Notes under the pieces: generated by a model | Seen by the model: only the letters and a program-made list of their open reading frames with translations | The model's database searches: none | What the model was told of the DNA's origin: nothing | Shown here: positions 1 through 8,290 of the stretch, piece after piece | Layout: each line of letters begins with the position of its first letter | Position numbering within the stretch: the first letter of the stretch is position 1 | Position numbers and translations under genes: made by a program | DNA from: DASYXZ01 sp035308965 | GTDB lineage: Bacteria > Acidobacteriota > Terriglobia > UBA7540 | Length of the DNA stretch: 64,000 nucleotides | Reading direction: 5' to 3' | NCBI GenBank assembly: GCA_035308965.1 | Contig: DATGFN010000006.1 | Span: 1-64,000, forward strand

Positions 1-2136
1 GTGATCCGAGTTGACTAGATTTGAGCCCAACCGCCCATCGCGGGCGGTACAAACGCCCCCCTGAGCGGCCGTCGGAAAGACCACATTGCCGCTATTAAAA
101 TTGCCGGTTCCGTTTTCGATAATGCAGGGTTGGGTGGCCACTGGCTGTGGATTGAGACCCTTGGGGTCGCCCTGGAGGTAGGGACCATTGGGAAACCAGG
201 TATTGACCAGGGGCACCCTGTCACTCCAGGCCGGCACGTATTCGTACCGCAAGCCGTAGCTGATGGTGACGTTAGGCCGGATCTTCCAGCTATCCTGGAT
301 GTAATAGAATTGGCTCGTCTGACGGAACCGCGCGACCGCCAGCGCGACGGCGTCTGTCGTACTGGCGACATAACCGAGCATGAAGTCGGCAGGAGTATAT
401 CCGGTGGCCTGATTCGTGATGCTATATGCCCCGCGCGCGTATTGGTTCCCAGTTTCGTTGAAATCTGTGCGGTCAACCTCGGCGCCGAACTTGAAGGAGT
501 GGTTCCCGTGGATCCAGGAGATATTGTCCACCCCCTGCAAGATGTGATCCGAGGTCGTGTAAGGCCCATCCGTGTTGTTGCCAAAACCGCTAAAGCCATC
601 TGCCAGGCTGATGTTGGGAACGCCCCAGGCCGGGGACGCCGGGTCGCTCAAGAGGCCGGGAAGATTTAACTGCTTGACGACGTCCGTTTTGCCTGCCAGT
701 TCGGGCGCAAAGTTATTGTAGAAGTTCAAAAAGCCGACACGGGCTTCGTTGACCAGGGTCGGTGAGGGAATCCAGGTGTTATTGATGATGGCCTGCTTGG
801 GTTTGGTCACCAGGCTCATGCCGTTTTGAGCCAGGGCGGGCATGAGGCCGGTTTCATTCTGCATGCTGAAGCGGCCAAACCAATTCGACTTCGCGTTCTG
901 GGCAAAATCCACGCGCTCGGTAATTTGATATTTGTTTTGGGCGATATTGTCCAGCGCGAGATAGTTGTTGGACAGGCCATTGTTCGGTGCGTTCGGGATG
1001 TTAGGCGCAGGAAAGTACTGGAGGAACCCTTTGGCGATCGTGTCCAGACGGTTCCCGGGAATGATGTTGCCGGGGAACGGCAGGCCAGTCGTCGGATCCT
1101 TGATGACGTGCGTCGCCAGCACCGAGGAGAAGTCACCGGTTCGGAATGCAGCAGGGAATGTCGTGTAAACCGTCTGGGTCTGCTGTCGCAGCCTGAAGCC
1201 TTCGTAATTGGACATGAAGAACAGCCGATTCTTTCCATTGAAGATCTTGGGGATCCAGACGGGTCCGCCCAAAGTGTAGCCAAATTGGTTCCACTTAAAT
1301 GGCGAGGATTTTAACGGGACGGTAGTGAAATTATAAGGGAGTGCGTCAAAATCGTTGTTGCGAACGAAATCAAACACCGTGCCGTGGAATTGATTGGTTC
1401 CGCTGAGAGTGGACACGTTTACCTGAATCTGCAAACGCCCAAATTCGGCCGGGTAAACGCCGGCTTGCACCTTGAATTCCTGCAAGGCGTCAATCGAAGG
1501 CAGCACGGCGTAGGTGTTGAAACCGGGATCGGTATTTTGCACACCGTCCAGGGTAAAATTCATGTATTCGCGGCGCGCGCCGGCGACAAAGATTTCCTGG
1601 GTAGATCGATCGCCGCCTTGGCGAGCGCTGGCCTGGCCTCCATTGGCAACGCTATTGTAGGCGACGTTGGGGCTGAGAGCGATGAGCTGGGTAAAGCTGC
1701 GCCCGTTCAGAGGCAATTCTTCCATGCGGTTGTTGTCGATGACCGTACCCACGGTTGCGCTCTCGGTGGTGAGGAGGGGAGCGCCACCCGCCACTTCCAC
1801 CGTCTGAGTGACGGCGCCGAGTTGCAGGTGGAAGTCAATGCGCGCAATCTGCTCCACCTGTAATTCCACGCCTTCGCGGGCCTCGCCGCGGAACCCCTGC
1901 ATCTCCGCTTTCATGTTGTAAACGCCTGGCAGGAGGGCGGGAAAAGCATAATCTCCGGCGCTGTTCGTAGTGGTGATGCGTGTGACGTTGGTCTGGGAGT
2001 TGGTGATGACTATCGTGGCGCCCGCTATGATGCTGCCACTCGGATCGGTGACCAGTCCCGTAACCTGACCGCCCGTTTGGGCGAAACCGGAGAAGCTCAG
2101 AGCGAACATCACCCCGAGAGTGTAGATGATGCGCAT
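1..2136 (-). CDS. TonB-dependent receptor-like outer-membrane protein (Oar-type), C-terminus cut by window edge
   Basis: Reading the minus strand from ATG at 2136 gives 712 uninterrupted codons up to base 1, with no stop, so the gene continues beyond the window. Residues 1-19 form a signal peptide ending in FAQ. Residues about 22-105 match a carboxypeptidase-regulatory-like domain (VTGLVTDPSGSIIAGATI, then AGDYAFPALLPGVYNMKAE). A plug-like region follows (EELPLNGRSFTQLIALSPNV, MNFTLDGVQNTD), then long aromatic-rich barrel sequence. Acidobacteriota carry many receptors of this build, usually around 1000-1200 residues, so roughly a third may be missing. The start is preceded by an AGGTGA ribosome site. 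The divergent LacI-type gene, transporter and dehydrogenase suggest uptake of a carbohydrate or sugar acid across the outer membrane; the substrate itself is not shown by the sequence. Confidence 0.93.
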   Translation of the reverse strand, partial: MRIIYTLGVMFALSFSGFAQTGGQVTGLVTDPSGSIIAGATIVITNSQTNVTRITTTNSAGDYAFPALLPGVYNMKAEMQGFRGEAREGVELQVEQIARIDFHLQLGAVTQTVEVAGGAPLLTTESATVGTVIDNNRMEELPLNGRSFTQLIALSPNVAYNSVANGGQASARQGGDRSTQEIFVAGARREYMNFTLDGVQNTDPGFNTYAVLPSIDALQEFKVQAGVYPAEFGRLQIQVNVSTLSGTNQFHGTVFDFVRNNDFDALPYNFTTVPLKSSPFKWNQFGYTLGGPVWIPKIFNGKNRLFFMSNYEGFRLRQQTQTVYTTFPAAFRTGDFSSVLATHVIKDPTTGLPFPGNIIPGNRLDTIAKGFLQYFPAPNIPNAPNNGLSNNYLALDNIAQNKYQITERVDFAQNAKSNWFGRFSMQNETGLMPALAQNGMSLVTKPKQAIINNTWIPSPTLVNEARVGFLNFYNNFAPELAGKTDVVKQLNLPGLLSDPASPAWGVPNISLADGFSGFGNNTDGPYTTSDHILQGVDNISWIHGNHSFKFGAEVDRTDFNETGNQYARGAYSITNQATGYTPADFMLGYVASTTDAVALAVARFRQTSQFYYIQDSWKIRPNVTISYGLRYEYVPAWSDRVPLVNTWFPNGPYLQGDPKGLNPQPVATQPCIIENGTGNFNSGNVVFPTAAQGGVCTARDGRLGSNLVNSDH

Positions 2137-2164
2137 ATTTCACCTCATTTGACCCCATTTGCAT

Positions 2165-2178
2165 TGCAAACGTTTCCG
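2165..2178. promoter_or_regulatory. Candidate LacI-family operator
   Basis: The sequence TGCAAACGTTTCCG has a perfect 8-base palindromic core AAACGTTT (2168-2175) with the central CG typical of LacI/GalR operators. It lies between the receptor's -10 box and its start codon, where a bound repressor would block transcription. The divergent LacI-type gene is the obvious candidate regulator; this is inference from position and motif. Confidence 0.55.
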
Positions 2179-2191
2179 ACGCAATTGTGAC

Positions 2192-2220
2192 AAATTACTG
2201 TTAAGACTCAAAAGAGTCAA
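2192..2220 (-). promoter_or_regulatory. Sigma-70-type promoter of the TonB receptor gene
   Basis: On the minus strand TTGACT (2215-2220) is followed after 17 bases by TAATTT (2192-2197), close to the housekeeping consensus. The receptor start codon lies about 55 bases downstream of the -10 box. The spacer contains a short inverted repeat, GACTC-AAAA-GAGTC (2205-2218). Confidence 0.6.
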
Positions 2221-2418
2221 GATAATTCTTCCATCAATAATATTTATGATTTGCATTACCTTTGTTTATAGGCCTGTCATGGCTTCAGACGGGCGGCCCG
2301 AGGATCCCTCTTTTTGCCGCTAAATATTGGGTATTTTGGCATTTTCGCCGGCACGGAACCGGCGATGCAAGCCCCCATCCAACTTTCTTATCCGCCCGCC
2401 ATGGAAGTCAGGTGGCGC

Positions 2419-2448
2419 TTGACAGAGATTGCTTCAGGTGCGTATGAT
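2419..2448 (+). promoter_or_regulatory. Sigma-70-type promoter of the LacI-type regulator gene
   Basis: TTGACA (2419-2424) and TATGAT (2443-2448) are separated by 18 bases, a near-consensus promoter. Transcription would begin around 2455, leaving a very short leader before the ATG at 2471 with no clear Shine-Dalgarno sequence. The promoter position argues against the longer reading frame that opens at 2429. Confidence 0.65.
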
Positions 2449-2470
2449 AGGAATCGATTGCAATAATCTC

Positions 2471-3574
2471 ATGCCAGTAACTATAAAGGACGTCGCTCGG
2501 GAATCGGGCGTGAACACTTCCACTGTCTCAAGAGCCCTTAACAACGCTTACGGGGTGAACGAAAAGACTCGCCAGCATGTGATGGAGGTCGCCAGCCGGA
2601 TCCACTATCGGCCCAACCACGTAGCGCGAGGCCTGGTGACCGGGCGGTCGCAGACGATTGGACTGGTGGTGAGTGATATTCGCAACCCATTCTTCGCGGA
2701 GGTTGCCCGCGGCGCCGAGGACGCCGCGTATCGTGCAGGCCGCGACCTGGTGCTCTGCAATAGCGACTTGAGGGGTGATAAACAGATGGACTACTTCGAC
2801 TCGCTTTTGGCGAAGCGGGTCGATGGAATCGTCATGAACTCAGTTGCGGCGCTCAGCATTGCTCAGCAAGATCAGTTGTGGGCTGCCGGCGTACCCATCG
2901 TGCTGCTGAACCGCAGTTCGGTTCATGGGCGTTTTTCCTCGGTATTGGCAGACAATATGGCGGGCGGGGCGATGGCCGGAAACTACCTGATTGATTGTGG
3001 GCACACCAAGGTCGGCCATATCACCGGGCCGCGGGCACACGGCAACTTGACCGATCGCGCCAAGGGATTCCTCAAAGTCTTTCACGATAGAGGCCTCCCC
3101 GAGCCGAAGGTCATCCGCGGGAAACACACCTTCGCAGGCGGCTACGAATTGACCCATCAACTGCTACAGACAGATGGGAAAATTACGGCAATCTTCGCGG
3201 GGAACGATGTGCTTGCCTTCGGGTGTATTCGCGCCGCGGTCGAAAAGGGCATTCGTATTCCGGACGACCTCTCGATCATTGGTTTCGACAACGTGGAAAT
3301 GTCTCAGATCACCAATCCGCCTTTGACCACCATCGACCAGCCGAAATACGAGATCGGAGAAGCTGCCATCGAGATGTTGTTGAACATGATGACGAAAGAT
3401 GGAATTCGCGAACCGGAACACCGGATCATCGGCGTCCGCTTGATTGAACGCCAATCCTGCCGGAGGATTTCCGGATCAGCGGGACCGAATCGCCCGAATA
3501 GCAGGTCCGCGAAGCATCCTGCGGCGGTGGGTCCTGCCCGGGCCGGTCGAGCCGAAACAGAAGCGCGCCGGTAG
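2471..3574 (+). CDS. LacI-family transcriptional regulator
   Basis: An N-terminal helix-turn-helix of LacI type is clear (MPVTIKDVARESGVNTSTVS, then RALNNAYGVNEKTR and the hinge YRPNHVARGL). It is followed by a periplasmic-binding-protein-like effector domain (IGLVVSDIRNPFF, DGIVMN, IFAGNDVLAFG, DLSIIGFDN). The family binds sugars or sugar acids and usually represses nearby catabolic genes. The ATG at 2471 is preferred because the promoter -10 box covers the region upstream. The protein carries about 30 extra residues, rich in Pro, Ala and Arg, after the usual end near LIERQSC; that tail overlaps the region just before the transporter start. It is divergent from the TonB receptor and is probably co-transcribed with the transporter and dehydrogenase behind it. 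Confidence 0.93.
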   Translation: MPVTIKDVARESGVNTSTVSRALNNAYGVNEKTRQHVMEVASRIHYRPNHVARGLVTGRSQTIGLVVSDIRNPFFAEVARGAEDAAYRAGRDLVLCNSDLRGDKQMDYFDSLLAKRVDGIVMNSVAALSIAQQDQLWAAGVPIVLLNRSSVHGRFSSVLADNMAGGAMAGNYLIDCGHTKVGHITGPRAHGNLTDRAKGFLKVFHDRGLPEPKVIRGKHTFAGGYELTHQLLQTDGKITAIFAGNDVLAFGCIRAAVEKGIRIPDDLSIIGFDNVEMSQITNPPLTTIDQPKYEIGEAAIEMLLNMMTKDGIREPEHRIIGVRLIERQSCRRISGSAGPNRPNSRSAKHPAAVGPARAGRAETEARR

Positions 3575-3587
3575 CAGGTTATCTCGA

Positions 3588-4805
3588 ATGCAATCCTCGC
3601 CCCGTCGCTGGCTGATGATCTCGTTCGTCTTCTGGGCGACGGTCATCAACTACCTCGACAGACAAACCCTTTCCGTTGTGGCTCCGGTCCTGATCGAACA
3701 GTTCCATATGAGCAATGAGGCGTATGCCCGCGTGATCTCAGCCTTCATGTTGGCGTACACCGTGTCCAACGGTCTTAGCGGTACAGTCCTGGATCGTCTC
3801 GGGACGCGAGTGGGCTTTGCTTTGACGATGGCCTGGTGGTCCGCCGCGGCCATGCTGCATGCCTTGGCCCGAGGGGCATGGTCACTTGGCGTTTGTCGCT
3901 TCTTGCTTGGCATCGGTGAGGCTGGCAACTGGCCGGCCGGCGTCAAGGTGGTTGCGGAGTGGTTCCCCGCCGAAGAACGCGCCCTGGCCTCCGGAATCTT
4001 TAATGGCGGCTCCGCGGTGGGAGCCATTGTAGCTCCGCCGCTCGTGGTGTGGATCACCCTCCGATTTGGGTGGAAGGTGGCATTTCTGCTGGTCGGAGCG
4101 ATCGGGTGGTTCTGGCTCATCATTTGGTCCTTTGTTTACCACACACCGGAGGCGGTGAAGGCGGAAACTGTTCCTCCCACCGTTTCAGCATGGAAGCTTT
4201 TTCGCATCCGGTTTGTGTGGACCTTCACACTCGCCAAAGTTTTTCTTGACCCCGTCTGGTATTTTTACATCTTCTGGTTTGCTGAGTATCTGAAGGTCGT
4301 TCGCAATTTCAGCATGGCCTCCATCGGGAAATACGCGTGGATTCCTTTTGCCGTTGCAGGGACGGGGAACGTTTTAGGCGGATGGACATCCGCGTTGTTC
4401 CTCAAGCGAGGGTTTTCGGTGAATCTGGCTCGCAAGGGCGCCGTAACTCTTTTCGCGTTGCTAATGACCAGCGCCATTCCAGCTGTCTTGGTTCATTCCG
4501 TGCGCTCCTCCATCGCTCTCGTTTCCGTCGCCATGCTCGGATACACAGGATGCAACGCCGTCATGCTCGCCTGCCCCGCCGATGTTTTCCCCAAGAATGT
4601 TGTGGGCTCAATCTGGGGCCTGGCAAGCATGGGTTCGGGCTTTGGCGGCATGGTCTTTGCCCTGTTTACCGGATTGCTGGTCGATCACTTCTCTTACCTG
4701 CCTGTCTTTATCGGTTTCGGCATAATGCCACTCATCTGTGCAGGTATCCTCTGGGCCGCAGTGGGCCCTATTCGCCCTTGCTCTACCGGGGCACTCATGG
4801 AGTAA
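3588..4805 (+). CDS. MFS transporter of the anion:cation symporter (hexuronate/ExuT-like) type
   Basis: The 405-residue protein has about 12 hydrophobic segments. It shows the sequence GIGEAGNWPAGVKVVAEWFP followed by an ERA motif, characteristic of the hexuronate/glucarate branch of the major facilitator superfamily, and the usual loop motif DRLGTR after the second helix. N-terminal INYLDRQTLSVVAP also fits this branch. The ATG at 3588 lies 13 bases after the LacI-type stop codon; an earlier in-frame start would add 48 hydrophilic residues encoded inside the regulator gene and is unlikely. Likely role: inner-membrane proton symport of a hexuronate or related sugar acid delivered by the TonB receptor. 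The substrate is inferred from family, not proven. Confidence 0.9.
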   Translation: MQSSPRRWLMISFVFWATVINYLDRQTLSVVAPVLIEQFHMSNEAYARVISAFMLAYTVSNGLSGTVLDRLGTRVGFALTMAWWSAAAMLHALARGAWSLGVCRFLLGIGEAGNWPAGVKVVAEWFPAEERALASGIFNGGSAVGAIVAPPLVVWITLRFGWKVAFLLVGAIGWFWLIIWSFVYHTPEAVKAETVPPTVSAWKLFRIRFVWTFTLAKVFLDPVWYFYIFWFAEYLKVVRNFSMASIGKYAWIPFAVAGTGNVLGGWTSALFLKRGFSVNLARKGAVTLFALLMTSAIPAVLVHSVRSSIALVSVAMLGYTGCNAVMLACPADVFPKNVVGSIWGLASMGSGFGGMVFALFTGLLVDHFSYLPVFIGFGIMPLICAGILWAAVGPIRPCSTGALME

Positions 4806-4809
4806 CGTC

Positions 4810-5574
4810 ATGAATGATGAGCGGTTCAAAGGTATGACGGCCCTTGTGACCGGGGCAAGCGGAGGGATCGGAGCAGAGACTGCTTTTGCGCTGGCCTCAC
4901 GCGGTGCGTTTGTCCTGGCTCATTACCACACGAGCCGCGAGGAAGGCGTTAAGTTGCTTAATAGAATCCGCGCTGCTGGTGGAGAGGCTGAACTGGTTCA
5001 GGCCGATCTCAGCCAGAGTAACGGGATTCGGCGTTTCGTTTCCATGCTCCAGGAGCGTAAAAGTCCGTTGGACATCCTGATCAACAACGCGGGGTCTCTG
5101 GTGGAACGCACTGCGTTCCTCGACCTTACAGAAGAACTTTGGGACAGGGTGTTCACTTTGAACCTGACTAGCGCTTTTCTCACCAGCCAGGCGGTGTTGC
5201 GAGACATGGTCAAGAGAAAAGATGGAGTGATCGTCAACATATCGTCCGTTGCTGCGCGCTTTGGGGGCGGCATCGGCGCCGTCGCCTACTCTTCGGCCAA
5301 GGCTGCTCTCTCATGCATGACCAAGGGGATGGCGCGAGAATTTGCGGCGCAAGGAATTCGCATCAACGCGGTTTCCCCCGGCACGATCGATACGGACTAC
5401 CACAGGCAGTTTTCTTCTCCTCAGGCTCTTGAGGGTGTCGTGAAGGCGACGCCCATGGGCCGTCTTGGGACCTCGGCCGAGGTTGCCGACGTCGTGGTCT
5501 TCCTCTGTTCTGAGGACGCTCGCTTTATCCAGGGACAAGTGATTGAGGTTAACGGTGGGTTTCTCATGGCTTAG
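4810..5574 (+). CDS. SDR-family oxidoreductase (KduD/FabG-like)
   Basis: This 254-residue protein is a classical short-chain dehydrogenase. It has the NAD(P)-binding TGASGGIG at residues 13-20, NNAG around residue 95, a catalytic Ser in NISSVAA and the YSSAK catalytic Tyr/Lys pair, ending in EVNGGFLMA as in FabG and KduD relatives. The start at 4810 follows the transporter stop by four bases and has GGAG in front of it. Linked to a hexuronate-type transporter, it may reduce or oxidise a keto-sugar acid, for example in uronate breakdown, but SDR substrates cannot be read from sequence alone. It is the last gene of the lacI-type/transporter/SDR unit. Confidence 0.88.
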   Translation: MNDERFKGMTALVTGASGGIGAETAFALASRGAFVLAHYHTSREEGVKLLNRIRAAGGEAELVQADLSQSNGIRRFVSMLQERKSPLDILINNAGSLVERTAFLDLTEELWDRVFTLNLTSAFLTSQAVLRDMVKRKDGVIVNISSVAARFGGGIGAVAYSSAKAALSCMTKGMAREFAAQGIRINAVSPGTIDTDYHRQFSSPQALEGVVKATPMGRLGTSAEVADVVVFLCSEDARFIQGQVIEVNGGFLMA

Positions 5575-6045
5575 GTTTTCCTTCGCAAAAACCAAAGCGG
5601 CGGGAAATCACCGAAAAATCCGCCAGATCTTTGGCAAAGAACTTTGATCTTGTAGTGGAGATGAAAGCTCTCTTCCGCTGTGAATCGCGGCTCGTGAGCA
5701 CGAAAATGTCGATTCATTCTCCTTATGCTAAGGAGCGTTTTGAAACTGCGCGTCAAGATTCAGTTTTCCATCGTGACCGAATCGTTGGCCACTCTTCCAT
5801 GGGAATCCACGTTAATGTTCTGCGATGGAATGAATATGGACAGCAAGTCGATCTGGCCGCGGAACCAAGGGTCGAGACAAAATGTTTAACGGCTCTTGCC
5901 GCGACCGCACGTTCAATCGCTTTTTCCGCCAAATCCATAACTCATTACCCTTGCTGGCACGCACTCGCCCTTGCCGGCCCACATTTGGAGGATAGGAATC
6001 AGGCATCGAAATGACATCTTCAAAGGAAGGCAGGCATCGTGAATT
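5575..6045. other. Intergenic region without a recognised gene
   Basis: About 470 bases separate convergent genes. Directly after the SDR stop there is a short inverted repeat (GGTTTT ... AAAACC, 5575-5594) that could form a weak hairpin, without a clear T-run. Several open frames of 60-127 codons exist on both strands, but they overlap one another, lack ribosome sites and resemble no protein family I know. I see no functional element I can support. Confidence 0.4.
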
Positions 6046-7302
6046 TCACGGGCAACTGCGCGGCTGAAGGATGAGGGGAGGCTGGGGCGTCTGGTTGAAA
6101 TCAAAACTGTCTTGCATATCGCTCGCCATGGTGTCGCGGGAGCTAAGAGGTTGAAATTGGTAGCGCGCCTCCACGAACTTCAAAATTGAGGAATGTTCGT
6201 ATATAGTGTGCGAAATGTAGCCTGGCTTGGCGTAGGGCGAAATAATCAACAGGGGCGCGCGGGGGCCGATTCCGAATTGGTCGAATGCCGGAGGCGGAAC
6301 GTGGTCATAGAATCCTCCAAAATCGTCCCAGGCAATGAAGACCGCGGTGGAATTCCAGGCTGGACCCTGCATCAGCGCATTCATTGTATTCACGGTCCAA
6401 TTCTCGCCCGCGCAGATGCTGTTCTGCGGATGCTCATCCGCGCCTAGGGCGGGAATCACCCAGCTCATGTTGGGCAACTGTCCGGTTTGCGCGTCGATAG
6501 CAAACTGCGCGCTGGACGCCAGGTGATCTTTGAACTCCGGCGTGTTCCCAATGTGATTGATCAAATTGAAGACGGTAACTGTTCCATCGGAATAAAACTT
6601 CCACGTTAATCCCGCACTTTGAATCCGGTCGGCGAGGGTTTGAAAATCAAAACATGGGAATTGATTGGTGATATTACCGTTGCCGTCCAATACTTGCACG
6701 GTTGCGGTGTTATCGCCGCCGCAGACGGGCGGACCCGGGCCTGAATCTGAAATATTGCTGATCACGCCGCCGGATTGCGCGGCGATGGTATAGAAATCGT
6801 TGGGCAAGCTGGGGCCATGCTCAGAAGTAAAAAAGTGATCGCCCAAAACAAACTGGCGAGCGTAAGCCCAGTAGTTGGGAATATCCTGCTCGTTCAATTG
6901 GGTGTAGGCAGTCAGGGCGCCTCCATAGATTAGGTCAAACTGGTCCATCTTGCCGCCGTCGATTGCTTGCAGACCGCAGTTCCAACTGTTACAAAGCCCG
7001 CTCACCGAAGTGTCAGCCATGTGGCTTAGGGGCACAACCTGCCCGGTGGAGATGGTCCCACTCGTTGCTCCCTCCGCCCCAGGGAACTTGCCAAAGTAAT
7101 TGTCAAAAGTGTGGTTCTCTTTCAGGATAAAAACCGTGTGCTGGATCAAGCTGATGTCCTTCGTCTCAAAACTCACGGGCGGACTTCCTCCCGCACTGCC
7201 GCAACCCAAATAGAAGATGGCTGCGCAAGGCACAGCAATCAAGCCGACAGCGAGGCCACGGCAGGCCCATCTCTCCTTCCGTATTAATCCTCTTTTGAAC
7301 AT
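6046..7302 (-). CDS. Secreted phosphoesterase family protein (phospholipase C / acid phosphatase-like, PF04185)
   Basis: The 418-residue protein begins with a basic, hydrophobic signal sequence ending in LGCGSAGG, which resembles a lipobox, so it may be a lipoprotein. The family hallmark follows: VFILKENHTFDNYFGKFPG near residue 58, a long middle section and WDDFGGFYDHVPPP near residue 325. These acidic and His residues bind the catalytic metals in phosphatidylcholine-hydrolysing phospholipase C and acid phosphatase AcpA. Its likely role is hydrolysis of phosphate esters or phospholipids outside the cytoplasm. It follows the cupredoxin-like gene on the same strand after a 220-base gap, so co-transcription is uncertain. 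Confidence 0.87.
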   Translation of the reverse strand: MFKRGLIRKERWACRGLAVGLIAVPCAAIFYLGCGSAGGSPPVSFETKDISLIQHTVFILKENHTFDNYFGKFPGAEGATSGTISTGQVVPLSHMADTSVSGLCNSWNCGLQAIDGGKMDQFDLIYGGALTAYTQLNEQDIPNYWAYARQFVLGDHFFTSEHGPSLPNDFYTIAAQSGGVISNISDSGPGPPVCGGDNTATVQVLDGNGNITNQFPCFDFQTLADRIQSAGLTWKFYSDGTVTVFNLINHIGNTPEFKDHLASSAQFAIDAQTGQLPNMSWVIPALGADEHPQNSICAGENWTVNTMNALMQGPAWNSTAVFIAWDDFGGFYDHVPPPAFDQFGIGPRAPLLIISPYAKPGYISHTIYEHSSILKFVEARYQFQPLSSRDTMASDMQDSFDFNQTPQPPLILQPRSCP

Positions 7303-7521
7303 ATGATCAACCGCATGAGCATGGATCTCGATCCAGCGCTAGCGTCTTCGCTACCAAGCCCCACGCAGCCTACAACCCCCACAGGGCCACAGCACCCTGT
7401 TATTTTGATGCAGAAGCGGGTCGGCTGGGGCAGGTTGAGGCCAGTTAAGAAAGCGCGAACATTCACGAGTTTTGCCTGGAGCGATATCGGGCGGCTGCAT
7501 TCACTTCAAGTTCAAAGAGAA

Positions 7522-8244
7522 CTACTGCGCTTGTTTGTAGGCCGGGTTTGCGGGCTGTGTCGTGTCGTAATCAACGCCGTACTTGTTCTTATGACCGGCT
7601 AAGAGGTCCCTGGTCGGTATGATTGTGATGGTCCCGAGGGAGCTTGACTCTTCGGTGATCGTCATCTCCCGCTCCAGTTTCTTGAGCGCTTCGGGAAGCG
7701 CCTGCTCTGACCAAATTCCCAAACGATATTGCCCGGGGGGCACGCCCCGGATTTCCACTGCTCCGAATTTGTTGGGCACGCCATAGTAAGGGGTTTTCAT
7801 GGCGAAAATGACCGCGCTCATCTGCGGATGGATATTGCAAAAAATAAATGAAACTCCCGCCCGATCGAATTTAATGGAGCGAGTAGTTCCCGCTTCATAT
7901 AAGCCCAAGTCAAACCGCTTTCCATCGTAAAGTGAGAAAACATTGTGAAAGAATGAGTCCTGGTTGGGGAACTCCACCATCGAGCCCACCGGAATCACCA
8001 AAAGGTGGGGCTCAAATTTCTTGTCTTTTTGGATTAATTTAAAATGATGAGGAAGCCCGGCGAGTTTGGCGTCAGCCTCTCCGGCAAGGTCACTGGAAAG
8101 CGGAGTTAGCCAAAACACGATGTTGGAATAATCAGGAGTTGTGGAGTGGGGTCGAGGAGCGGAAGCAAGTTCAACCTGCGCGGTAACCGTCGCCGCCTTG
8201 GCGCCCGAGGTCAGCGTGATTAGAAGTGGGCACAACAACACCAT
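7522..8244 (-). CDS. Cupredoxin-like secreted copper protein
   Basis: The mature region contains a cupredoxin-like fold: a His in FPNQDSFFHNVFS and the Cys-His-Met cluster FCNIHPQMSAV, the ligand pattern of a type 1 copper site. A carboxypeptidase-regulatory-like stretch follows (VEIRGVPPGQYRLGIWSEQA). The open frame extends far upstream inside the neighbouring barrel gene, so I chose the ATG at 8244. It gives a 240-residue protein with a hydrophobic start (MVLLCPLLITLTSGAKA) acting as signal peptide. That segment lacks basic residues, and a non-ATG start slightly upstream would add KR, so the start is uncertain. It lies 46 bases behind the barrel gene and is probably its operon partner. Similar proteins occur near respiratory and methylamine-type oxidation genes; the partner here is unknown. 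Confidence 0.75.
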   Translation of the reverse strand: MVLLCPLLITLTSGAKAATVTAQVELASAPRPHSTTPDYSNIVFWLTPLSSDLAGEADAKLAGLPHHFKLIQKDKKFEPHLLVIPVGSMVEFPNQDSFFHNVFSLYDGKRFDLGLYEAGTTRSIKFDRAGVSFIFCNIHPQMSAVIFAMKTPYYGVPNKFGAVEIRGVPPGQYRLGIWSEQALPEALKKLEREMTITEESSSLGTITIIPTRDLLAGHKNKYGVDYDTTQPANPAYKQAQ

Positions 8245-8290
8245 AATACCCAGATTTCGTTTTTGCCCTGGCGTGGTGTGGCTATTCAGA

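Noticed and set aside
130..1863. Plus-strand open frames opposite the TonB receptor gene
   Set aside because: They are shadows of the receptor reading frame, without ribosome sites or family resemblance; the minus-strand frame translates into a clear receptor.
5631..6014. Possible 127-codon gene in the gap after the SDR gene
   Set aside because: No ribosome site, no similarity that I recognise, and overlapping frames of similar length on the other strand.
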